From Scybalomonas sp905214925 (lineage in GTDB: Bacteria > Bacillota > Clostridia > Lachnospirales > Lachnospiraceae): 64,000 nt of DNA. The notes under the pieces are model-generated. The model searched no databases. It saw only the letters and a program-made list of their open reading frames with translations, and had not been told where the DNA came from. The stretch is from positions 44,037 through 108,036 of the forward strand of contig CAJMOB010000010.1 in assembly GCA_905214925.1 (NCBI GenBank). Direction: 5' to 3'. The translations under genes were made by a program, and so were the position numbers. This document shows, in pieces, positions 33,146-42,252 of this stretch. Position 1 is the first letter of the stretch, and every line of letters starts with the position of its first letter.

Positions 33146-34234
33146 ATGATATCAAATCAAATACTTCAAGATACCATTGAAGGAATTAAATCGATTACGA
33201 GAATTGATTTAGGCGTTATGGATACGGAGGGCAAGATGCTGGCTTCCACTTTGAAGGATGTTGATGAATATGAGAAGGCAGTATTGGCGTTTGTGGATTC
33301 CCCAGCGGAAAGCCAAGTTCTTCAAGGTCATCAATTTTTTAAAGTGTTTGACGAAAATCAGCTCGAATATGTGATTTTGGCAAAGGGAGAAACAGATGAT
33401 GTATATATGATTGGAAAGATTGCCGCTTTCCAAGTACAAAATCTTTTAGTTGCCTATAAGGAACGTTTTGACAAGGATAACTTTATTAAAAATCTTCTTC
33501 TTGACAATTTACTACTCGTAGACATCTATAATCGTGCGAAAAAATTACACATTGATGTAGATGCAAGACGGGTTGTCTTTATTATTGAGACACAGACAGA
33601 AAAAGATACAAATGCACTTGAAACTGTACGCAGTTTATTTTCTTCTAAGACAAAAGATTTTATTACAGCCGTTGATGAAAAGAGCATTATTCTTGTAAAA
33701 GAAGTAAAACCAGGAGAGACATATGAGGACATGGCGAAAACTGCCAATGTAATTGTAGATATGCTTAACTCAGAAGCGATGACACAAGTTCATGTGGCAT
33801 TTGGTACCTTTGTCAATGAAATTAAAGAAGTATCTCGCTCTTATAAAGAAGCGAAGATGGCACTTGATGTAGGGAAAATTTTCTACAGTTCAAAAAATGT
33901 AATCGCTTATAGTAAGCTTGGTATTGGACGTTTAATTTATCAACTTCCAATTCCTCTTTGTAAAATGTTTATTAAAGAAATCTTTGAAGGTCGTTCTCCA
34001 GACGACTTTGATGAAGAAACACTTGTCACAATTAATAAGTTCTTTGAAAATAGCTTAAACGTATCTGAGACATCAAGACAGCTTTATATTCACCGCAACA
34101 CATTAGTTTACCGTCTTGATAAATTACAAAAGAGCACAGGACTTGATCTTCGTATCTTTGAAGATGCCATTACATTTAAAATTGCACTTATGGTTGTAAA
34201 ATACATGAAGTACATGGAAACAATTGACTATTAA
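33146..34234 (+). CDS. PucR/CdaR-type helix-turn-helix regulator
   Basis: 362 aa. The N-terminal part (about 1-120) resembles a sugar-diacid-type sensory region (IEGIKSITRIDLGVMDTEGKML), the middle a GGDEF-like CdaR fold, and the C-terminus the PucR HTH (about 295-355: NVSETSRQLYIHRNTLVYRLDKL then TGLDLR). The ligand is unknown. It has AGGAGTG before the ATG and lies 38 bases before ftsE. The gap of 242 bases before it holds a TATAAT at 32969-32974 and an ACTAGAAAA/TTTTTCTAGT hairpin near 33035-33060. Whether it regulates ftsEX is open. Confidence 0.82.
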   Translation: MISNQILQDTIEGIKSITRIDLGVMDTEGKMLASTLKDVDEYEKAVLAFVDSPAESQVLQGHQFFKVFDENQLEYVILAKGETDDVYMIGKIAAFQVQNLLVAYKERFDKDNFIKNLLLDNLLLVDIYNRAKKLHIDVDARRVVFIIETQTEKDTNALETVRSLFSSKTKDFITAVDEKSIILVKEVKPGETYEDMAKTANVIVDMLNSEAMTQVHVAFGTFVNEIKEVSRSYKEAKMALDVGKIFYSSKNVIAYSKLGIGRLIYQLPIPLCKMFIKEIFEGRSPDDFDEETLVTINKFFENSLNVSETSRQLYIHRNTLVYRLDKLQKSTGLDLRIFEDAITFKIALMVVKYMKYMETIDY

Positions 34235-34272
34235 ACTTAGGATGATAAGGAACATAGTAAGGAAGGATAAAG

Positions 34273-34956
34273 ATGATCGTTCTTGATAATGTAAGCATGA
34301 CATATCCAGGTGGCAATACCGCCTTAGAGGATATAAATATTAAAATTGAAAAAGGAGAGTTTGTTTTTATTGTAGGTCGAAGCGGTTCAGGAAAAACAAC
34401 TCTTATCAAATTGCTTTTAAGAGAATTATTACCAACAAAAGGAACGATCATGGTTGACAATAAGGATTTAACAAAACTAAAAAGAAGGGAAGTTCCTAAA
34501 ATGCGCCGTAAAATCGGTGTTGTTTTTCAGAACTTTCGCTTGTTGAAAGACTTAACTGTGTATGAGAATGTTGCTTTTGCACAGAGAGTAATTGAAGCAC
34601 CTGCCCATCAGATAAGAAGGCAGGTGCCTTCTATGTTAACCATGGTTGGTCTTGCCGATAAGTATCGTGCTTATCCAAAACAATTATCAGGCGGTGAACA
34701 ACAGCGAGTTGCCATCGCAAGAGCTTTAGTAAATGAGCCACCAATTTTGATTGCAGATGAACCGACAGGGAATTTGGATCCAGAGAATTCAGTAGAGATT
34801 ATGAAAATGCTCGATGAGATTAATAAAAGAGGAACAACGGTTGTTGTTGTAACCCATAATCAAGAAATTGTAAATATGATGCAAAAACGCGTTATCACAC
34901 TGAAAAAAGGCAAAATCATAAGCGACGAGGAAAAAGGTGGTTATACATATGATTAA
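34273..34956 (+). CDS. ftsE: Cell division ATP-binding protein FtsE
   Basis: 227 aa ABC ATPase. Intact Walker A GRSGSGKTT, Q-loop VFQNFRLLKD (the FRLL sequence is typical of FtsE), signature LSGGEQQRVAIARAL, Walker B ILIADEPTGNLDP and switch VVTHN. With FtsX it forms a membrane complex that activates peptidoglycan hydrolases at division or elongation sites; the hydrolase gene is two genes downstream. It overlaps ftsX by 8 bases. GGAAGGA ribosome site. Confidence 0.96.
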   Translation: MIVLDNVSMTYPGGNTALEDINIKIEKGEFVFIVGRSGSGKTTLIKLLLRELLPTKGTIMVDNKDLTKLKRREVPKMRRKIGVVFQNFRLLKDLTVYENVAFAQRVIEAPAHQIRRQVPSMLTMVGLADKYRAYPKQLSGGEQQRVAIARALVNEPPILIADEPTGNLDPENSVEIMKMLDEINKRGTTVVVVTHNQEIVNMMQKRVITLKKGKIISDEEKGGYTYD

Positions 34957-35854
34957 TACATTTTGGTATAGCTTAAAGCAGGGAGCAAAGAATCTTTATA
35001 AAAATAGAATGTTTACTTTGGCTTCCGTTGGAACGATGGTGGCATGTTTATTTTTATTTGGTGTTTTAGTTGCTATAGGGATGAATTTCCGTTACATGGT
35101 AAAAAATGCAGAGGAACAAGTTGGAATTACAGTATTTTTTAACGAAGGAATGGAAGAAACAAAAATTCAAGCCATTGGGACTAAAATTAAAAATATTGAT
35201 GGAGTTGTGGAAACCAATTATATTTCAGCCGAAGAAGCATGGAAGACATTTTCAGAAGAAGTGTTTGGAAATGAAGAAGAAGTATTAGAAGCATTTGGAA
35301 CGGATAATCCTTTAGCGGATTCCGCTTCTTATGAAGTTTTTATCGAGGATATTGCACAGCAACAAGAAATTGTAAAGCAGATTGAGAAAATTGATGGGGT
35401 GCGTAAAGTAGAAAGTTCAGAAGGGGCAGCGGTTGGACTTACTAATTTAAATATGTTAGCAGGATATGCAGCAGCAGGAGTTGTTATTATTTTATTGGCA
35501 GTGGCAGTCTTTTTGATTAGTAATACAATTACCATTGGAATCGCTGTTCGAAAAGAAGAAATTGCAATTATGAAATTAATTGGAGCCACGGATTTCTTTG
35601 TAAAGGCTCCATTTATTATAGAAGGCCTTATTATTGGACTTGTTGGTTCTGCTATTCCAATTGGAGTTTTATATGCTGCTTATGATAAAGTCATTCATTA
35701 TGTGGCAGAAAATTATCGTTTTCTTCAAAATATTTTAACGTTTTTACCAGCAAATGAGGTGCTTCATGTGATGGCACCAGCTTCCTTACTGATTGGAGTA
35801 GGAGTTGGATTTTTAGGAAGCTATATTACATTGTATCGTCATTTGCGTGTTTAG
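34949..35854 (+). CDS. ftsX: Cell division permease-like protein FtsX
   Basis: 301 aa, four membrane helices (about 22-45, 165-193, 218-242, 265-292) with a large extracellular loop (about 50-160) between the first two that in other bacteria contacts the hydrolase. Motifs: ITVFFNEGMEE, ISAEEAWKTF, and EIAIMKLIGATDFFVKAPFIIEG. The start at 34949 is preferred because AAAAGGTGG ends 7-8 bases before it; the in-frame GTG at 34937 overlaps that site. It shares 8 bases with ftsE. Confidence 0.94.
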   Translation: MINTFWYSLKQGAKNLYKNRMFTLASVGTMVACLFLFGVLVAIGMNFRYMVKNAEEQVGITVFFNEGMEETKIQAIGTKIKNIDGVVETNYISAEEAWKTFSEEVFGNEEEVLEAFGTDNPLADSASYEVFIEDIAQQQEIVKQIEKIDGVRKVESSEGAAVGLTNLNMLAGYAAAGVVIILLAVAVFLISNTITIGIAVRKEEIAIMKLIGATDFFVKAPFIIEGLIIGLVGSAIPIGVLYAAYDKVIHYVAENYRFLQNILTFLPANEVLHVMAPASLLIGVGVGFLGSYITLYRHLRV

Positions 35855-35869
35855 GAGGGTTTAATCCGT

Positions 35870-37132
35870 ATGAAACGAAAGAAAATTGGAAAAATACTAA
35901 TAATGGGGCTTTTGATTGGAAGTCTTTCTGTACCAGTATCGGCATCAAAATTAAGCGATGCACAAGAGGCAAAACAGCAATTAGAGACCAATAAAAGTAA
36001 AGAAGAAAAACAAATTGAGAAGTTGCAAAAAAAGCAAGAGAAGTTACAGGCTTCTATCCAAAAATTAGATAAGCAAATGACCACTTTGGATAAGAAGTTA
36101 AGTAAACTCAATGACAAATTTACTGCATCAAAAGAGGCTTTAGCAAATACAAGAGAAGAGTTAGCGCAGGCCAAAGAAGATGAAAAAAATCAATATGCCT
36201 CTATGAAGACTAGAATTAAATATATGTATGAAAATGGAGAAAGTGAATATATTGATATTATCTTTCAAGCGAAGTCTATTGGAGATATGTTAAATCGTGC
36301 AGAGTATGTGGCTAAAATATCAGAATATGATAATAATATGTTAAATCGCTTAGAGGCAACACGAGAAAAAATTGCGGACAAAGAAGAGCAACAGAAAAAA
36401 GAAGTGCAGGAAGTCAAACAACTTCGACAAGAAGTAAAAACACAAAGACAAAAGCTAAAGGAAAAAGCGGCTGCTAAGAAGCAACAAGTAAAAGAGTTTC
36501 AAAATAATATAAAGAAACGGAAAGCTACGATTTTAGCTTATCAAAAACAAATTGCTGCACAAGAAAAAGAGATTAAAAAATTAGAAGAAGAAGCAAGAAA
36601 AAAAGCAGAAGAAGAGGCTAGGAAAAAAGCAGAAGAAGAGAAAAGACAGGCACAACAGCAACAAAGCCAAAGCAGTGGTACAACATCTTCTTCTAGTGGA
36701 AATGGAAGTAGTTCTTCTTCAAGCAGTTCTTCTAGTAGTACAAGTTCAGGATTTACATGGCCTTGTCCAAGCAGTCACACAATTAGTTCTCAATTCGGCT
36801 ATCGTATTCATCCAATTCTTGGAACGAAGAAGTTACATAGTGGAATTGATATTGCGGCTCCATATGGTTCATCCATTGTAGCTGCGGGTAGTGGAACAGT
36901 CATTGCAGCTTCTTATAGCAGTTCTATGGGGAATTATGTTATGATAAGCCATGGAAATGGGATTACGACAGTCTATATGCATTGTTCTAGTCTTTTAGTA
37001 AGTTCTGGTCAGACGGTATCAAAAGGACAACAGATTGCACGTGTTGGTTCAACAGGACTTTCAACAGGAAATCATCTTCATTTTAGTGTTATGAAGAATG
37101 GTTCTTATGTGAGTCCTTGGGACTATTTATAA
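35870..37132 (+). CDS. Secreted coiled-coil M23 peptidoglycan hydrolase (PcsB/EnvC-like partner of FtsEX)
   Basis: 420 aa. Signal peptide (1-25, ending VSASK), long coiled coil (about 30-265, dense in K/E/Q), a Ser-rich linker (about 272-292) and a C-terminal M23 LytM domain (about 300-420). Zinc ligands are present: HSGIDIAAPYG (H and D) and GNHLHFSV (HxH), with FGYRIHPILG preceding. The layout is that of EnvC/PcsB-type hydrolases or activators controlled by FtsEX, and the gene starts 15 bases after ftsX. With both the coiled coil and the zinc site intact, it should itself cut peptide cross-links. Confidence 0.9.
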   Translation: MKRKKIGKILIMGLLIGSLSVPVSASKLSDAQEAKQQLETNKSKEEKQIEKLQKKQEKLQASIQKLDKQMTTLDKKLSKLNDKFTASKEALANTREELAQAKEDEKNQYASMKTRIKYMYENGESEYIDIIFQAKSIGDMLNRAEYVAKISEYDNNMLNRLEATREKIADKEEQQKKEVQEVKQLRQEVKTQRQKLKEKAAAKKQQVKEFQNNIKKRKATILAYQKQIAAQEKEIKKLEEEARKKAEEEARKKAEEEKRQAQQQQSQSSGTTSSSSGNGSSSSSSSSSSSTSSGFTWPCPSSHTISSQFGYRIHPILGTKKLHSGIDIAAPYGSSIVAAGSGTVIAASYSSSMGNYVMISHGNGITTVYMHCSSLLVSSGQTVSKGQQIARVGSTGLSTGNHLHFSVMKNGSYVSPWDYL

Positions 37133-37154
37133 AAAATAGAATCGAGGAGAATTT

Positions 37155-38384
37155 ATGGACGGAAAGAAGCAAAACAAAAAGGGAACAGGAGTTAAAGTAG
37201 TTCTTGTAGCCATTTTTATGGTTATCTGTTTAGGAGTTGGATTCATTGGTGGAAGTCTTTATCCTTTGTTTCAAACATCCATTTTTACAAAAGATTCTCT
37301 GATTACCGATCAAGTACTATCAAAGGCAAATTTAATATCCCAATATATAAAATCTTTCTATTTAGAGGATATCGATCAAGAAGAAATTGAAAGTTATACT
37401 TATCGAGGGATGGTAGCAGGACTTGGCGATCCATATTCTGCCTACTATACAAAAGATGAGTATGAAAAAATGATGGAGTCTTTAGAAGGAAGTTATTGTG
37501 GCATTGGGGTACTTTGCCAAAAAGATGAAGAAACAGGAGATGTTATCGTTCTCAATCCCTTTAAAAAAGGCTCTGCCTATGAGGCGGGAATTCGAGCCGG
37601 TGATAGAATTACTGAAATAGAAGGAAAATCAGTAAAAGATCAAGACTTAAATTCCATTGTAGCCCAAATAAAAGGCGAAGAGGGAACGAAAGTTACGCTT
37701 ACTGTTTATCAGCAATCCACAGAAAAAGAAAAAGAATTTATAGTAGAAAGAAGAGAAACTGAAAATGAAACCGTGACTTATGAGCTTCTTTCTGATAAAA
37801 TAGGATATATCCAAGTTTCGGAATTTGATGAAGTAACAGCGAATCAATTTGAGGAAGCTGTGAATGAGCTCGAAGAACAAGGAATGGAAGGGCTTATCAT
37901 CGATCTTCGTAACAATGGAGGTGGGGTTGTAACAACGGCTCAAAAAATGCTCGATCGACTTTTACCAAAATGTCTTCTTGCTTATACAGAAGATAAAAAT
38001 GGAACAAGAGAAGAATATTGGGCAGAAGATGATGAAAAATTTACAAAACCGCTTGTATTGCTTGTGAATGGTCAGAGCGCTAGTGCTTCTGAACTATTTT
38101 CAGGTGCTGTGAGAGATTATGAGATTGGAACGATTGTTGGAACAACGACATTTGGAAAAGGAATTGTTCAGTCCATATATCCGTTAAAAGATGGTTCTGC
38201 TTTAAAGCTCACAGTAGCAAAATATTATACGCCAAATGGTGTATGTATTCATGGAAAAGGAATTGAACCAGATGTAGAAGTTGAACTTCCAAAAGCATTC
38301 AGAAATTCTCTTGATGTGCCAAAAGAGAAGGACACACAGCTACAAAAAGGAATCGAGATTCTAAAAGAAAAAATGCAAAAGTAA
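37155..38384 (+). CDS. S41-family C-terminal processing protease
   Basis: 409 aa, anchored by an N-terminal helix (about 12-32). A PDZ domain (about 115-185: GIGVLCQKDEETGDVIVLNP, GIRAGDRITEIEGKSV) precedes the S41 domain. Catalytic residues: the Ser in NGQSASASELFSGA and the Lys/Gln pair in TTFGKGIVQ. CtpA/CtpB enzymes process secreted proteins, including peptidoglycan hydrolases and, in spores, sigma-K signalling proteins. It lies directly downstream of the M23 gene, suggesting it trims that hydrolase or acts in the same envelope programme. AGGAG ribosome site. Confidence 0.92.
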   Translation: MDGKKQNKKGTGVKVVLVAIFMVICLGVGFIGGSLYPLFQTSIFTKDSLITDQVLSKANLISQYIKSFYLEDIDQEEIESYTYRGMVAGLGDPYSAYYTKDEYEKMMESLEGSYCGIGVLCQKDEETGDVIVLNPFKKGSAYEAGIRAGDRITEIEGKSVKDQDLNSIVAQIKGEEGTKVTLTVYQQSTEKEKEFIVERRETENETVTYELLSDKIGYIQVSEFDEVTANQFEEAVNELEEQGMEGLIIDLRNNGGGVVTTAQKMLDRLLPKCLLAYTEDKNGTREEYWAEDDEKFTKPLVLLVNGQSASASELFSGAVRDYEIGTIVGTTTFGKGIVQSIYPLKDGSALKLTVAKYYTPNGVCIHGKGIEPDVEVELPKAFRNSLDVPKEKDTQLQKGIEILKEKMQK

Positions 38385-38397
38385 AAGGAGAAAAATT

Positions 38398-38679
38398 ATG
38401 CAATTTGATGGAATTAACAATTTTACAGTATACGATGACAATGGACAGGAAGTGGATTGCGAAGTAATCACAACATTTTATTGCGAAGAAACAGACGCAC
38501 ATTACGTTGTATTTACAAGTGGAGAAAGTGATGATGAAGGAAATGTTATCATTGAAGTATCTAAATACGATCCAAAATCAGAAGATATGGAATTATTAGC
38601 AATTGTAGATGAAAAAGAGCAAGAAATTGTTCAAGAAAGATTAGATAATATCATCGAAGTTGAATTTGAAGAAGAATAA
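38398..38679 (+). CDS. DUF1292 family protein
   Basis: 93 aa, strongly acidic small cytosolic protein. The core pattern FTVYDDNGQEVDCEVITTF, then HYVVFTSGESDDEGNVIIEVSKYDP and a closing EEEFEEE-like tail are typical of DUF1292 (YrzB-like) proteins of Firmicutes. Function unknown. It starts 13 bases after the protease gene with AAAGGAG and is followed by a strong terminator, so it ends the ftsEX-M23-protease run. Confidence 0.85.
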   Translation: MQFDGINNFTVYDDNGQEVDCEVITTFYCEETDAHYVVFTSGESDDEGNVIIEVSKYDPKSEDMELLAIVDEKEQEIVQERLDNIIEVEFEEE

Positions 38680-38689
38680 AACATATTAA

Positions 38690-38728
38690 AGAAATCTCCT
38701 TAGAAGTTTTTATCTAAGGAGATTTTTC
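38690..38728 (+). terminator. Intrinsic terminator after DUF1292
   Basis: AAATCTCCTTAGA, loop, TCTAAGGAGATTTTT: a perfect 13-bp stem with T tail. Confidence 0.93.
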
Positions 38729-38770
38729 TCATAGTTTTCTATCTATTGTGATATGAAAGGAAGGCAGTGT

Positions 38771-39253
38771 ATGAGTTTTCAAGAAAATAGGACACAAGAA
38801 GAAGTGAATGAGGAAGTTACTAATCTATTGGAAAAACGAAATAAAGATTTTCAAGATGGAATTATGTCACATATATATCCTGAAAATTGTAATATTTCAG
38901 TAACGGATCAAAAAGGTACCATGGAACTTACAATGACAGAATTTATGTCAAACCCAATCGGAATTGTACATGGGGGAATACTTGTAACAATCTTTGATAC
39001 TTATGGAGGCATTTTATCAAGGGTTCTAACAGGAAACCATAGTATTACGACAACAGATATCCAAACGAGTTTTTTAAAGCCAGTACAAATTGGAGAGAAA
39101 GTCAAAGTAGAAGTGAAAATGACAGCAAGGGGGAAATCAATTCTTCATGTTACTGGTGAATTGGTATTGCCAAATGGGAGCATTGGAGCAACCGCTAGTA
39201 TGACTTATTATATTTTTAAAAAGCCATTAGATAAAAGACAATTAAGAGATTAA
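38771..39253 (+). CDS. PaaI-type hotdog-fold thioesterase
   Basis: 160 aa. The hotdog core reads FMSNPIGIVHGGILVTIFDTYGGIL, where the HGG loop is the family hallmark, then ITTTDIQTSFLKPVQIGEKVKVEV. Such proteins hydrolyse acyl-CoA thioesters (4HBT/PaaI group); the acyl group is unknown. The start at 38771 follows AAAGGAAGG by 6 bases, in preference to the ATG 18 bases earlier. It shares a short operon with the M20 peptidase gene starting 49 bases after it. Confidence 0.84.
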   Translation: MSFQENRTQEEVNEEVTNLLEKRNKDFQDGIMSHIYPENCNISVTDQKGTMELTMTEFMSNPIGIVHGGILVTIFDTYGGILSRVLTGNHSITTTDIQTSFLKPVQIGEKVKVEVKMTARGKSILHVTGELVLPNGSIGATASMTYYIFKKPLDKRQLRD

Positions 39254-39302
39254 TGTGTTAAACACTTATTCATATAGAGGAAAAAAGAAAGAAGGAATTT
39301 TT

Positions 39303-40475
39303 GTGTTAAATAGGGAAGAAAAAAGAGATGCTATTTTTTTTACGAAACAATTAGTTCGATTAGACAGTTCAAATCCAGGCAACTATGAAAGAGAAATTAA
39401 AGATTATATTGAATCCATCCTTCCGAAAGAAGGGGTTGTTATTTCAACAAGTCAAGTATTGCCGAATCGATATAATTTAATGGCAGAGATTGAAGGAGAA
39501 ATAAAAACGCCTGCTATGATTTTCATTTGCCATATGGATACGGTAATGCTTGGAGAGGATTGGACAAAAGATCCATTAGGAGCAGAAGAAATCGATGGTA
39601 AGATCTATGGACGAGGTGCTTGTGATATGAAATCAGGGCTTGCTTGTGCCATTTCTGCATTTTGTGAAATAGCAAAAGAGGTTAGGGAAGGAAAAAAATT
39701 AAAACATAGTTTGAAGTTGATCTGTAGTGCTGATGAAGAAGATTTTATGAGAGGGGTAGAAAAAGCCATAGCCGATGGCTGGGTACATAAGGAAGATTGG
39801 ATTATGGATACAGAACCAACCAATGGACAAATTCAAGTGGCACATAAAGGTCGTACTTGGTTTGAGATTACAATTGATGGAATAACGGCTCATGCTAGTA
39901 CACCGTGGAAAGGAGCAGATGCTAATGCAGCTATGGCAGAAGTGATAAGAGAAATTCGTCTTTCCATTGAGAGTTTAAAACCACATGAAGATCTTGGAAT
40001 TTCTACTGTGACTTTTGGACAGATACAAGGAGGATATCGTCCTTATGTTGTTCCTGACCACTGTACCGTATGGGTGGATATGCGTTTAGTGCCACCAACT
40101 GATACGAAGAAGGCAGAAGAAATTGTAAAACAGGCGATTCAGAAGGCGGAACAAGCAATTGTAGGAGTAAAAGGGCATTATAAGATTACAGGAGATCGTC
40201 CTTATGTGGAAAAAGATGAAAATTCCTATTTATTACACCAATTAAAACAATGTGCAGATGAAGTTACAGGGGAAGATACCAAAATAAGTTTTTTCCCAGG
40301 ATATACGGATACCGCTGTTATCGCTGGTACATTAGGCAATCGAAACTGTATGTCTTATGGCCCAGGGAATCTAGAACTTGCTCATAAACCAGATGAATGG
40401 GTAGCAGTAGAGGATATTGTTCGATGTGAAAAAGTGTTAAAGAAATTAGCAAGAACAATGACGGAACAACAGTGA
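39303..40475 (+). CDS. M20-family metallopeptidase (ArgE/DapE type)
   Basis: 390 aa, probable GTG start at 39303 behind AAGAAGGA; an upstream in-frame GTG at 39255 is possible. Metal ligands: HMDTVMLGEDW (His, Asp), GRGACDMKSGLA (Asp), SADEEDF (Glu pair, catalytic and metal) and the late NLELAHKPDEW (His). The dimerisation domain is present (WFEITIDGITAHASTPWKGADA). These enzymes deacylate N-acyl amino acids or cleave dipeptides; the substrate cannot be named. Following a thioesterase, a role in acyl-amino-acid breakdown is conceivable. Confidence 0.88.
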   Translation: MLNREEKRDAIFFTKQLVRLDSSNPGNYEREIKDYIESILPKEGVVISTSQVLPNRYNLMAEIEGEIKTPAMIFICHMDTVMLGEDWTKDPLGAEEIDGKIYGRGACDMKSGLACAISAFCEIAKEVREGKKLKHSLKLICSADEEDFMRGVEKAIADGWVHKEDWIMDTEPTNGQIQVAHKGRTWFEITIDGITAHASTPWKGADANAAMAEVIREIRLSIESLKPHEDLGISTVTFGQIQGGYRPYVVPDHCTVWVDMRLVPPTDTKKAEEIVKQAIQKAEQAIVGVKGHYKITGDRPYVEKDENSYLLHQLKQCADEVTGEDTKISFFPGYTDTAVIAGTLGNRNCMSYGPGNLELAHKPDEWVAVEDIVRCEKVLKKLARTMTEQQ

Positions 40476-40507
40476 GAATAAAAAAGAAAGTTTGAATAAA
40501 AAATAAA

Positions 40508-40575
40508 GAAGAACACATACTATTTTTAGGAAAACTCTGATAGGAGAAGAAAAGAATGGTAAGTGTTCTTTTTTT
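40508..40575 (+). terminator. Terminator candidate after the M20 peptidase
   Basis: AAGAACAC at about 40508-40515 can pair with GTGTTCTT at about 40563-40570, followed by seven or more T. The loop is long (about 47 bases), so this is tentative. Confidence 0.5.
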
Positions 40576-40625
40576 ATGTTATAGGAAATTCCTCGCAAAG
40601 TGAGTTATCCTATAACATAAAAAAA
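40568..40625. repeat. 18-bp perfect inverted repeat upstream of the germination operon
   Basis: TTTTTTTATGTTATAGGA at 40568-40585 is the exact reverse complement of TCCTATAACATAAAAAAA at 40608-40625. The 22-base centre itself can form a small CTCGC/GTGAG hairpin. It could be a bidirectional terminator or a cruciform. It lies between the M20 gene and gerXA. Confidence 0.75.
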
Positions 40626-40722
40626 GCACTGCGTGCGAACGATGCGCAGCTTACGTGAAAGGCATAAGTCAAGCAGAAATGCAAGAAGATAGTGGATAAC
40701 ATAATGGAAAGGAAGTGGAACT

Positions 40723-42252
40723 GTGGATCAATGGCATAGTTTTGAGCATAAAATTATAGCAAACGTTTCAAGCGTTTTAAAGAAAAACGTTGAGGTGATT
40801 GAGCAACTATTTGCGGATTGCGATGATGTGATAAAAAAGGAACTTCAAAATGGACAAAACAAACAAGAGAGGATTTATATTTGTTATATTGATGGGCTTA
40901 TCAATAGAGAAATGTTAGAAGAATCTATTGTCCGCCCATTTTTAAATCGGGTGAGTAAGGGAGACGATTGGTTTTCTGATTTCTTTTCTGAAATTGTAGA
41001 AACGGTGGATGTGAAAGAAACCGATAATATGGATGAATTGGTAGGCGGTATTTTAAGTGGAGATACTGCATTGTTTGCAGAAGGCTACCAAAAGGGATTG
41101 GTGATTTCAAGTAAAGGATTCCCAACAAGAGGAGTGAGCCAGACCGAGTCAGAAGTGGTGTTACGAGGGTCGAAAGATAGTTTCAATGAAAACTTTCGAA
41201 CCAATACTGCCTTAATACGAAGACGAATCAAAGATACTCGGTTAAAGATGAAACAGACTACCGTTGGATTTCGTTCTCGAACCAATGTGGGAATTTTTTA
41301 TATGGATGATTTAGTAGAGCCAGAGTTAGTGGAGCAAATCGAAAAGCAATTAAAAGATATAAAAATTGATGCGATTTTTGATAATGGAATGTTAGAACAT
41401 TTGTTGGAACAAAATCCGCTATCGCCATTTCCACAATATCAACATACCGAACGTCCTGATAAGACGGCTAGTGGACTTTTGGAAGGAAGAGTTGCTATCG
41501 TTGTGGATAACTCGCCGGGAGTGCTTTTAGCTCCAGTTACGCTGCATTGTTTTTTTCAGGCATCCGATGATTATTACAATCGATTTTATGTGGCATCGTT
41601 TGAACGGTTTTTGCGGTATATGGCAGCGCTGATTTCGATAGGATTGCCAGGCCTTTATATTGCTATTTTTAATTTTCATACAGAAGTGTTACCAACAAGC
41701 CTTGTTTTATCGTTTGCATCTGCAAGGCTTGGAGTCCCGTTTCCGGTCGTCATTGAGTTGTTGCTGATGGAACTGGCCTTTGAAATGTTAAGAGAAGCAG
41801 GGGTTCGAATGCCAGGGCAGATGGGAAATACCATTGGAGTGGTAGGAGGATTAATTGTAGGACAAACAGCGGTGGAGGCAGGGCTTGTTAGTACGATTGT
41901 TGTCATAGTCGTATCCTTAACAGCCATTGCATCGTTTTCTATCCCAAATGAAAGTTTTACCTCTACCTTTCGACTATTGAAATTTGTTTTAATTGGAACG
42001 TGTGCCTTATGGGGAATTTATGGATTTTTTATTGGTATTTTACTTGTGCTCATTCATTTATGCCATTTAGAAAGTTATGGAATTCCATATTTAATGCCAA
42101 CGGTTTCTTCTTCTGTTGCTGGATATGGAACGAAGAAAGATTATATTTTTAAAGCTCCAATTCGCATGATGAAAGAGCGTCCAATCTTCACAAGGCGTGG
42201 AGCAAGAGTGCGTATGAGAAAGGGGGAAGAAGAGAATGTTCGCAGAAAATAA
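40723..42252 (+). CDS. Spore germination receptor subunit A (GerA family)
   Basis: 509 aa, GTG start behind AAAGGAAG. GerXA motifs: DSFNENFRTNTALIRRRIKDTRL and TVGFRSRTNVGIFYMDDL in the soluble N-terminal half, the SPGVLLAPVTLHCFFQASDDYY hinge, and four or five membrane helices from about residue 290, including FPVVIELLLMELAFEMLREAGVRMPG. In the inner spore membrane it forms the nutrient receptor with subunits B and C encoded next. It overlaps gerXB by 17 bases. The germinant cannot be predicted. Confidence 0.94.
   Translation: MDQWHSFEHKIIANVSSVLKKNVEVIEQLFADCDDVIKKELQNGQNKQERIYICYIDGLINREMLEESIVRPFLNRVSKGDDWFSDFFSEIVETVDVKETDNMDELVGGILSGDTALFAEGYQKGLVISSKGFPTRGVSQTESEVVLRGSKDSFNENFRTNTALIRRRIKDTRLKMKQTTVGFRSRTNVGIFYMDDLVEPELVEQIEKQLKDIKIDAIFDNGMLEHLLEQNPLSPFPQYQHTERPDKTASGLLEGRVAIVVDNSPGVLLAPVTLHCFFQASDDYYNRFYVASFERFLRYMAALISIGLPGLYIAIFNFHTEVLPTSLVLSFASARLGVPFPVVIELLLMELAFEMLREAGVRMPGQMGNTIGVVGGLIVGQTAVEAGLVSTIVVIVVSLTAIASFSIPNESFTSTFRLLKFVLIGTCALWGIYGFFIGILLVLIHLCHLESYGIPYLMPTVSSSVAGYGTKKDYIFKAPIRMMKERPIFTRRGARVRMRKGEEENVRRK

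Noticed and set aside
36690..36745. Ser-codon tandem repeats suggesting a VNTR or CRISPR-like array
   Set aside because: It is the in-frame Ser-rich linker of the secreted M23 hydrolase; no regular spacer-repeat structure.
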